A DNA stretch of 23,657 bases from Candidatus Adiutrix sp. (GTDB lineage: Bacteria > Desulfobacterota > Desulfarculia > Adiutricales > Adiutricaceae), in NCBI GenBank assembly GCA_031273445.1, contig JAISRV010000087.1, forward strand, positions 1 through 23,657, given 5' to 3'. Positions 16,441 to 21,692 of this stretch are shown here, one piece after another. The position numbers and the translations under genes were made by a program. Under the pieces are notes generated by a model that searched no databases, was not told where the DNA came from, and saw nothing but the letters and a program-made list of their open reading frames with translations. Numbering within the stretch: position 1 is the first letter of the stretch; each line of letters starts with the position of its first letter.

Positions 16441-16900
16441 CCGCTTGATCCTTGATCATATTCAGAACGGATTCCCGGTGGAAATTCGACCCTATGATGC
16501 GGTCGCTTCGGAGCTGAACCAAAACTGGGGGCTGACGCTCAGCGGACTGGAAGTATGGGAAAGAGTGCTCCGACTGAGGAAAAACGGCTGCATCCGTCGC
16601 TTGGGCGCGGTGTTTAATGCCGATAGATTAGGCTATAAATCGACCCTGTGCGCGGCTAAAGCGCCGCAATCACAAATATCTGAATTTGCCGAAATGGTTA
16701 ACGCCTACCCTCAAGTGACCCATAATTATCTCAGATCGGATGATTTAAACGTCTGGTTTACCTTCAGCTCAGACCGCGGCTCCGCCTTAAAAGAATTCAT
16801 CACATGCCTCAAAACAAACAGCGGAATTGAAGACATTTTTGAAATGGAGGCTGTGCGGCGTTTTAAAGTGAGAGCGGTCTTCAAGCTCCGGAAAGACTGA
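16424..16900 (+). CDS. ahbA: Siroheme decarboxylase subunit AhbA
   Basis: A 158-residue Lrp/AsnC-like protein. The winged-helix part ends in GCIRRLGAVFNADRLGYKSTL (about 55-75). The second domain carries VTHNYLRSDDLNVWFTF (about 98-114). The HNYLR-x4-NxWFT signature marks the alpha subunit, distinct from the WPxNLYxMIH of AhbB encoded at 10316-10786. The two subunits form the siroheme decarboxylase heterodimer, yet here they are in divergent operons about 5.6 kb apart. The ATG lies inside the end of ahbC in another frame, so coupling is likely. The gene stands last in the ahbC-ahbA pair and is followed by a Crp/Fnr relic and a regulator gene. Confidence 0.88.
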   Translation: MLDKIDRLILDHIQNGFPVEIRPYDAVASELNQNWGLTLSGLEVWERVLRLRKNGCIRRLGAVFNADRLGYKSTLCAAKAPQSQISEFAEMVNAYPQVTHNYLRSDDLNVWFTFSSDRGSALKEFITCLKTNSGIEDIFEMEAVRRFKVRAVFKLRKD

Positions 16901-16901
16901 C

Positions 16902-16982
16902 GGCATATTTTCTAGCTTGACTTCTACCGCAATACCCAAGCATTATAAATCCAGGCAAGTTATTTTTAGTCAGAGGGAAGAG
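16902..16982 (+). pseudogene. Relic of a Crp/Fnr gene, homologous to the 5' part of copy 3
   Basis: Bases 16911-16970 match 18066-18125 (codons 22-41 of Crp/Fnr copy 3) at 48 of 60 positions by my count, without gaps and in the same frame. The two blocks CATTATAAAT and TATTTTTAGT are identical, and 11 of the 12 differences are transitions. The translated relic reads SSLTSTAIPKHYKSRQVIFS against SSLASAAMLRHYKFGQIIFS, 12 of 20 identical. It has no start codon and ends at a TAA that overlaps the start of copy 2 (TAATG). The fragment also supplies the leader of copy 2, including a weak TTGACT plus CATTAT promoter-like pair. Confidence 0.72.
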
Positions 16983-16984
16983 TA

Positions 16985-17668
16985 ATGCGGATAGATGCAC
17001 AGGAGTGTCGAAAGTTACAAAACGTCCCTCTGTTCAGGGGCATCAAAGCGGAAGAATTCGGCTCTCTGTTTGACTGTGCTGGCGCAATAAAAAAAAGCTA
17101 TAAGAAAGGCGAATTCATCTTTCTGAACGGCAGTATGACGGATTCCATCGGCATTGTGCTTACCGGGCGGGCGCAGATTATTACGGAAGATATTTTCGGG
17201 AACCGTGCGATCATAAATGATCTTGGGCCGCAAGGCGTTTTTGGGGAATCTTTTGTGTGCGGAGGCAGCTTTGCCCTCACCGTGTCGGTGCGGGCGGCTC
17301 TGGGCAGTGAGGTGCTGTTTCTGCCCTTCGCTCGAATTATGCGTATCTGCCGCAACGCTTGCGGCTTCCATAACACCCTCATAAAAAATATGGTGGAGAT
17401 GATGGCCCGCAAAAACCTCCAACTGATGGAAAAGTTGGAGGTGACCACTAAGCATTCCCTGCGGGAAAAAATACTGACCTACCTCTCACAATTGGCGCGA
17501 CAGCAAGACTCCGTCACGGTCACGTCTCCATTGGGGCGAGTGGATTTGGCCGATTTCTTGGGCGCCGATCGCAGCGCCCTGACGCGGGAGTTGAACCGCA
17601 TGAGGGATGTAGGCCTGATTGCCTTTGATAAGAACACCTACACGCTAATGGACGTGAATTTCTCATAA
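16985..17668 (+). CDS. Crp/Fnr-family transcriptional regulator (copy 2, divergent clade)
   Basis: A 227-residue regulator with an N-terminal sensor domain (about 15-125, including KKGEFIFLNGSMTDSIGIV and GVFGESFV), a long connecting helix, and a winged helix (about 155-222). Its recognition region GADRSALTRELNRMRDVGLI lacks the E-x-x-S-R of FNR. It resembles Crp/Fnr proteins common in Clostridia, so it belongs to another clade than copies 1 and 3. Five cysteines are present (Cys8, Cys31, one near 93, and a CRNAC pair near 117-121) but not in FNR's cluster spacing; the signal is unknown. ATG start with AGAGGGAAG upstream. It lies between a Crp/Fnr relic and a 334-base gene-poor region, in a block of lower GC than the window's flanks. 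Confidence 0.88.
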   Translation: MRIDAQECRKLQNVPLFRGIKAEEFGSLFDCAGAIKKSYKKGEFIFLNGSMTDSIGIVLTGRAQIITEDIFGNRAIINDLGPQGVFGESFVCGGSFALTVSVRAALGSEVLFLPFARIMRICRNACGFHNTLIKNMVEMMARKNLQLMEKLEVTTKHSLREKILTYLSQLARQQDSVTVTSPLGRVDLADFLGADRSALTRELNRMRDVGLIAFDKNTYTLMDVNFS

Positions 17669-17801
17669 GCCCTCAACCATCCCTTTCAGCTCTGTCGACG
17701 CTCCGCGCCGCACCTTTGCTCTTTCATACAGACTGAAAATCGCCTCCAAAAACTCTCAGACTCTCTTCACGGCTTCCTCATGAAATATCCGGGCTAATAA
17801 T

Positions 17802-17999
17802 ATGACAGGCGACATTTGTCGCCTCGCCAAATACATGAGTGCGGTATTCTGTCTTCAGACTGTGACCGGCATCAACGGCGGCAGCACTGTCGCCGCCGGC
17901 TTTGGGCACGGCACAGTGCTGGGTGCGGCTGAAAAGGTTATTGAGGCGGCGGTTATTTTACCCAGTCTAATGAGCGACTATATAACCGTGGACGGGTGA
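17802..17999 (+). CDS. Doubtful 65-codon open frame upstream of Crp/Fnr copy 3
   Basis: An ATG-started frame of 65 codons that stops three bases before the ATG of Crp/Fnr copy 3; the copy 3 ribosome site (GGGTGA) lies across its stop. That geometry would suit a coupled leader peptide. Against it, there is no ribosome site at its own ATG, and its start region is a 16-bp dyad. The protein has no family I recognise. Its end, SDYITVDG, resembles a short motif of FMN-dependent glutamate synthase domains, which could mean a gene remnant or chance. Confidence 0.22.
   Translation: MTGDICRLAKYMSAVFCLQTVTGINGGSTVAAGFGHGTVLGAAEKVIEAAVILPSLMSDYITVDG
17807..17824. promoter_or_regulatory. Perfect dyad AGGCGACA-tt-TGTCGCCT
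   Basis: Two 8-base arms with a 2-base centre. The centre is too short for a stable RNA loop, so a homodimeric protein operator is the better reading. It lies about 180 bases before Crp/Fnr copy 3 and differs from the two FNR-type dyads at 15081 and 15118. No second copy was noticed elsewhere in the window. Confidence 0.4.
17882..17921 (+). repeat. Inverted repeat with 9-bp arms in the leader of Crp/Fnr copy 3
   Basis: CAGCACTGT (17882-17890) and ACAGTGCTG (17913-17921) pair perfectly across a 22-base loop, which itself has GCCG/CGGC ends that can pair. It lies 81 bases before the copy 3 ATG. No T-tract follows, so an RNA structure in the leader or an operator is more likely than a terminator. 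Confidence 0.45.
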
Positions 18000-18002
18000 T
18001 TT

Positions 18003-18689
18003 ATGGATTTGTCGTCTTCGATTAAAAATAATCATTTTTTCGGTTCGCTTAAACAAGAGGCCATATCTAGCCTGGCTTCCGCCGCAATGCTTAGGCATTA
18101 TAAATTCGGTCAAATTATTTTTAGTAATGGTGATACAGGCGAAGGCTTATATTTAGTCGCCGATGGTCAGGTCAAGATTTATTTAGAATCAAGCGAAGGG
18201 AAAGAGCTTCTTCTATATTTACTTGGATCAAGCGACATTTTTGGGGAGACGACCGTTTTTTTAAATAAGGATCATGGGCATCATTTAAGCGCGCAAGCGG
18301 CATCTGAGGCCGCAATTATTTTTTTCAAGCGTAAGGAATTGCATCAGCAGATGACTATATATCCGGAAATCGCTTTCGGATTATTGGCCGCACAAGCCCA
18401 CCGTATGGCCAGTTTGACATTTTTGCTTGAGTCGCTGATAATGAAAGAAGTTCCCGCCAGATTAGCCGCTTTTATTCTAAATGGCGCAAATAAAGACGGC
18501 CTGGTCAGACTGCATTTTTCCAAAGGTCAATTAGCCGCCACTTTGGGCGTTTCTCCCGAAACACTTTCCAGAGCCATCGGGCGTTTTAAAAAAGCCGGAA
18601 TAATTGATGAAAAGAGGCCTTACATTGTTATCCTTGATCGGGAACAATTGATTCGCCTGGCGCACGGCATGCCAACCCCCGTCAATTGA
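18003..18689 (+). CDS. Crp/Fnr-family transcriptional regulator (copy 3)
   Basis: A 228-residue regulator. The sensor domain spans about 10-130 (FGQIIFSNGDTGEGLYLVADGQVKIYL, FGETTVFL) and the winged helix about 150-215, with recognition helix SPETLSRAIGRF. It keeps the E-x-x-S-R pattern that reads TTGAT-type half-sites in FNR. The protein contains no cysteine, so an FNR-like iron-sulfur switch is excluded; HcpR/DNR-like sensing of NO through heme is a plausible inference. It resembles copy 1 (2116-2787) more than its neighbour copy 2, and a fragment of a duplicate lies at 16902-16982. The ribosome site is weak (GGGTGA). It is the best candidate in the window for control of the nrf and ahb promoters. 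It is AT-rich compared with the flanking genes. Confidence 0.9.
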   Translation: MDLSSSIKNNHFFGSLKQEAISSLASAAMLRHYKFGQIIFSNGDTGEGLYLVADGQVKIYLESSEGKELLLYLLGSSDIFGETTVFLNKDHGHHLSAQAASEAAIIFFKRKELHQQMTIYPEIAFGLLAAQAHRMASLTFLLESLIMKEVPARLAAFILNGANKDGLVRLHFSKGQLAATLGVSPETLSRAIGRFKKAGIIDEKRPYIVILDREQLIRLAHGMPTPVN

Positions 18690-18745
18690 AATCATCATTT
18701 ATCAGAAGGCGGACAACCTCGAATGGGGCGGGACGGACGCCGCGG

Positions 18746-20044
18746 CTAATGCTTAAAAGCCCGCTGGCCGGTGAAAACCATGGCCGCCGGGGGCACGGCT
18801 TCGTTTACGGCCTCGATGCTTTCCCAGTCGCGCAGGGAGCCGCCGGGATGGGCGATAGCCGATACGCCTTCACGCAGGGCCGCGTCAACGCCGTCGCGGA
18901 AGGGGAAAAAGGCGTCTGAAATCATGACCGCGCCCTCAAGCCCGCCCCGGGCCGCGCGCGTCTCTTCGTCAATGGCCTGTATAAGGGCTTGCTGCGCCTG
19001 GCCCCGCTCCGCTTCCAGAAGCAGTTCCTTGTAGGATTTTCCGTGGCGCTTGAAACACACGCGCTCTGAATAATTACGATAGGCCTTGAAAACAGCCGTC
19101 TCCACTATGCCCACCCGATCCTGGCCGCCGGCCCCGATAGAGACCGTGGCCCCGTTTTTCACAAACAGGACTGAATTGGAGGTCACCCCCTGCTCCACGG
19201 CCCAGCCGAAGACCAGGTCCGTCAATTCCCTGGCCGTGGGTTTTCTTTGCGGCGCGTAAACCACGCCCTTTCTTTCGGCCCTGGCCGGCTGAAAATCGCG
19301 GGGGCTCAAGATCACGTTCCTGGAGGACTGCTGCAGGATAAGACCGCCGTCCATCAGGCTTTTGACGTCCAAAAAACGAAAGTCCGAATAATCCTTCAGT
19401 TTGTCGATATTCTTTATTTTAAAAATGCGCAAATCCTTCTTGCGGCCAAGTATTTCCAGGGCGCCTTCCTCAAAGTCCGGGGCGGCCGCCACTTCCAGAT
19501 ACCGGCCGTTCATCAGCCTGGCCGTGGCCCGGTCGATCGGGCGGTTGACCACCGCCGCTCCGCCGAAGGCCGCCACCCGGTCGGCCTCCCAGGCTTTCTC
19601 GAAGGCGCCCTTAACCGTGCGGGAGACCGCGGCGCCGGAGGGATTGTTATGTTTGACTATGACGGCGGCCGGTTTTTCCTGCAAATAACGCAGAATCCCC
19701 AAAGCCGCGTCCACGTCCGTCAGATTGGTCTTGGACGGATGCTTGCCGCAGCCGTACATCATGTTGGAAGCCGGGTCGCCCTCGGCCAGAGCCGAGACCA
19801 GGGCTTCTTCGGGGCCGACGTATTTGATCCCGGCCAGGGCGAGACGGCCGTTGACCAGGCGATAGAGAGCCGCCTCCTGCCCCGGATTTTCCCCGTAGCG
19901 CAGCCCGCTTTCCACGAACCCGCCTTCATCCTGTTTGATTTTATAAACCTGTTTGTGATAAATGAGAGTTGTCTGGCCGATGTTGAGGCTGATTTCAGCG
20001 GGGAAGTGATCCCGCATGACCTGACGGTACTGCTGGCGGCTCAT
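18746..20044 (-). CDS. purH: Stand-alone AICAR transformylase (PurH C-terminal domain only)
   Basis: A 432-residue protein that transfers a formyl group from 10-formyltetrahydrofolate to AICAR, the penultimate step of IMP synthesis. Visible family motifs are RYGENPGQEAALY near the start, VKHNNPSGAAV with the catalytic Lys-His pair, FGWAVEQGVTSNSVLF, and SDAFFPFRDGVDAAL with AIAHPGGSLRD near the end. Bifunctional PurH is about 520 residues and begins with a roughly 200-residue IMP cyclohydrolase domain, which is entirely absent here, so that activity must come from another gene. The ATG at 20042-20044 follows AAAGGA. The frame is open for another 30 codons upstream, but that part is Arg/Lys-rich and unlike the family. 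It is divergent from the methyltransferase and convergent with Crp/Fnr copy 3. Confidence 0.92.
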   Translation of the reverse strand: MSRQQYRQVMRDHFPAEISLNIGQTTLIYHKQVYKIKQDEGGFVESGLRYGENPGQEAALYRLVNGRLALAGIKYVGPEEALVSALAEGDPASNMMYGCGKHPSKTNLTDVDAALGILRYLQEKPAAVIVKHNNPSGAAVSRTVKGAFEKAWEADRVAAFGGAAVVNRPIDRATARLMNGRYLEVAAAPDFEEGALEILGRKKDLRIFKIKNIDKLKDYSDFRFLDVKSLMDGGLILQQSSRNVILSPRDFQPARAERKGVVYAPQRKPTARELTDLVFGWAVEQGVTSNSVLFVKNGATVSIGAGGQDRVGIVETAVFKAYRNYSERVCFKRHGKSYKELLLEAERGQAQQALIQAIDEETRAARGGLEGAVMISDAFFPFRDGVDAALREGVSAIAHPGGSLRDWESIEAVNEAVPPAAMVFTGQRAFKH

Positions 20045-20076
20045 GGCCAATCCTTTCCGCGCCTTCGCGCGCTTGC

Positions 20077-20096
20077 GCCGTTTGGTATTAAACGGC
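20077..20096. promoter_or_regulatory. Inverted repeat GCCGTTT-ggtatt-AAACGGC between purH and the methyltransferase gene
   Basis: Perfect 7-bp arms with a 6-base AT-rich centre, lying 33 bases upstream of the purH ATG. It could be an operator or a hairpin in the purH leader. It does not match the E. coli PurR box. Confidence 0.35.
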
Positions 20097-20169
20097 CCGT
20101 CCGCAAAAAACCGACGCTTCCATAAAGGCGTCATTTTAACAAATGCCCCTTCATTTAGGAAAGAAAAAA

Positions 20170-21633
20170 ATGCCTCATCATACGGCGCGGCCGCCCGTCA
20201 AGTTGGCGGTGGAAAAACTGGCCGCCGGCGGCGAAGGCCTGGCCAGGCTGAACGGCGAAATTATTCTGACGCCCCGGGCTCTACCCGGGGAATTGGTTTC
20301 AGCCGTTATCGGCCCGGCCCGTAAAGGCGTCAGAAGAGCCGACGTGGAAAAAATCATCTTGCCCTCGCCGCTGCGCACGAATCCGGATTGCCCTTTAGCC
20401 GCCTCCGGCCGCTGCGACGGCTGCGACTTCATTCACGTGCGGCCAGAGGCGGCTTTGAAGCTTAAAAGCGAGGCGGCGCTGGGGAGACTGGCCGAGACTT
20501 ACGGCCTGGAAACCAAGCTGATCGAGTCGCCTCTGGCCGCGCATTACCGCCATCGCCTGACTCTTCATCTGGGCCTGGCCGACGGCGGGTTAACCGCGGG
20601 CTTTTTCGACCAGCGGCGTCAGGCGGCGGAATTCGCTGACTGCCGCCTGGCCGCGCCGGCTTTAAACCGGGCCGCGGAGGCGCTGCGCCTCTGGGCCGCT
20701 CAATTGCCTCAGGCCATGGCCGGCCCGGAGATACATCTGGCCCTGGGCGACGACGGGGCCGGACTGTTGGCGGTCTTCCGCCCTTCGCCCGGCCGGCCGG
20801 CCGGCGCCGCGGGGCGAAGCGGCCGGAACCGGGCAGCCGCGGAACCCGCCCTACCCCACGGCTTGGCCCGGGAGGCGGAAAAACTGCCCGCCATATTGGC
20901 CGCGCACGGTTTTGAGGCCTTCGGCGTCTTCATCCAGACGCGCCGCCACGCCGCCCCCCGGCCTCTCGCTTTAACCGGGCAGCCGGGCGCGGAGAACGGA
21001 AGGCCTCTTGAGGGCAACTCGTCCCTCAAACTGATCCGGGCCGCGGCCTGGCCGGAATTGGGCCTGACGCTGCGGGCCGGCCCCGGGGTCTTCACCCAGG
21101 TCAACCCGGCCGTAAACAAGCTGATGGTGGAGCTGATCCTGGAACTGGCCGCGCCCCTCGCGTCGGCCAGAGCCCCGTCAACGCCGGCCAGAACCCGGTC
21201 AAGACCGGCCAGGGCCCTTGATCTCTACTGCGGGTTGGGCAACATTTCGCTGCCCCTGGCTAAAAAAGGCTTCGCGGTTACGGGCGTGGAGAGCTCGGCC
21301 GATAGCCTGGCCGCCGCCCGCCTGAACGCCGAAGGCGGCGCCGCGTTTATGCGGGGCGACGGCGCGGCCCTGGCCGCCGCCCTGGTCAAGCAGGGCCAGA
21401 GCTTTGACCTGATCGTGCTTGATCCGCCTCGGGCCGGGGCCAGAGACCTGGCCCCGCATCTGGCGGCCATGAAGCCTGAGCTGATCGTCTATGTAGCCTG
21501 CCGTCCGGCGGCGCTGGCGCGCGACCTGCCCGCCTTCGTCTCCCTAGGCTATCGCCCGATCAGCCTGACTGCCCTGGACATGTTTCCGCGCACCAGCCAT
21601 TTTGAAACAGTCGCCGCGCTCGTTCGGGCTTGA
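20170..21633 (+). CDS. rlmD: TrmA/RlmC/RlmD-family 23S rRNA (uracil-5-)-methyltransferase
   Basis: A 487-residue SAM-dependent RNA uracil C5-methyltransferase. In order: an N-terminal TRAM-like domain (VEKLAAGGEGLARLNGEI), an iron-sulfur cysteine set (CPLAASGRCDGCDF plus FADCRLAA later), an RNA-binding middle domain, the SAM site ALDLYCGLGNISLPLA, the LDPPRAG motif, and the catalytic cysteine in VYVACRPAALARD (usually CNPATLARD). The cysteine cluster favours the RlmD/RumA group over TrmA. Two low-complexity insertions are present (bases about 20796-20865 and 21160-21215); the second is a 21-base tandem repeat. The ATG at 20170 was chosen for AGGAAAG nine bases upstream; an ATG nine codons earlier lacks a ribosome site. 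It is divergent from purH. Confidence 0.87.
   Translation: MPHHTARPPVKLAVEKLAAGGEGLARLNGEIILTPRALPGELVSAVIGPARKGVRRADVEKIILPSPLRTNPDCPLAASGRCDGCDFIHVRPEAALKLKSEAALGRLAETYGLETKLIESPLAAHYRHRLTLHLGLADGGLTAGFFDQRRQAAEFADCRLAAPALNRAAEALRLWAAQLPQAMAGPEIHLALGDDGAGLLAVFRPSPGRPAGAAGRSGRNRAAAEPALPHGLAREAEKLPAILAAHGFEAFGVFIQTRRHAAPRPLALTGQPGAENGRPLEGNSSLKLIRAAAWPELGLTLRAGPGVFTQVNPAVNKLMVELILELAAPLASARAPSTPARTRSRPARALDLYCGLGNISLPLAKKGFAVTGVESSADSLAAARLNAEGGAAFMRGDGAALAAALVKQGQSFDLIVLDPPRAGARDLAPHLAAMKPELIVYVACRPAALARDLPAFVSLGYRPISLTALDMFPRTSHFETVAALVRA
21164..21217 (+). repeat. 21-bp in-frame tandem repeat inside the methyltransferase gene
   Basis: Units start at 21164 (CGGCCAGAGCCCCGTCAACGC), one base longer than fits a plain quote in other copies; the second runs 21185-21205 and a partial third starts at 21206 with CGGCCAGGGCCC. 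The repeat encodes an Ala/Pro/Arg/Thr-rich linker just before the SAM-binding ALDLYCG motif. Confidence 0.6.
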
Positions 21634-21637
21634 CCGC

Positions 21638-21657
21638 CGCGTTCGGCTTAGAACGCG
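21638..21657. terminator. Hairpin between the convergent methyltransferase and acyltransferase genes
   Basis: CGCGTTC (21638-21644) and GAACGCG (21651-21657) form a perfect 7-bp stem with loop GGCTTA, beginning four bases after the methyltransferase stop. A weaker CCCTG/CAGGG stem follows (21671-21690). There is no T-tract, so intrinsic termination is uncertain, but the position between convergent stops fits transcription end signals. Confidence 0.4.
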
Positions 21658-21692
21658 CTACGGCCTTGAGCCCTGGCCACGTTTACAGGGCG

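Larger units (their letters stand above)
17669..18002 (+). other. Gene-poor interval with inverted repeats before the third Crp/Fnr gene
   Basis: 334 bases. The first 130 or so show no repeats, promoters or coding signal that I can support. The rest holds a 16-bp dyad (17807-17824), a 9-bp-arm hairpin (17882-17921) and a 65-codon frame of doubtful reality, each listed separately. No FNR-type TTGAT/TTGAC dyad was found here. Confidence 0.5.

Noticed and set aside
15196..16900. Reading ahbC/ahbA as nirJ and nirD/L genes of heme d1 synthesis
   Set aside because: No cytochrome cd1 nitrite reductase or other nir gene is present; the nitrite reductase here is NrfA, and the start of the radical SAM protein is AhbC-like.
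20045..20134. 30-residue N-terminal extension of the AICAR transformylase
   Set aside because: Arg/Lys-rich and unlike the family; the ATG at 20044 has AAAGGA at correct spacing.
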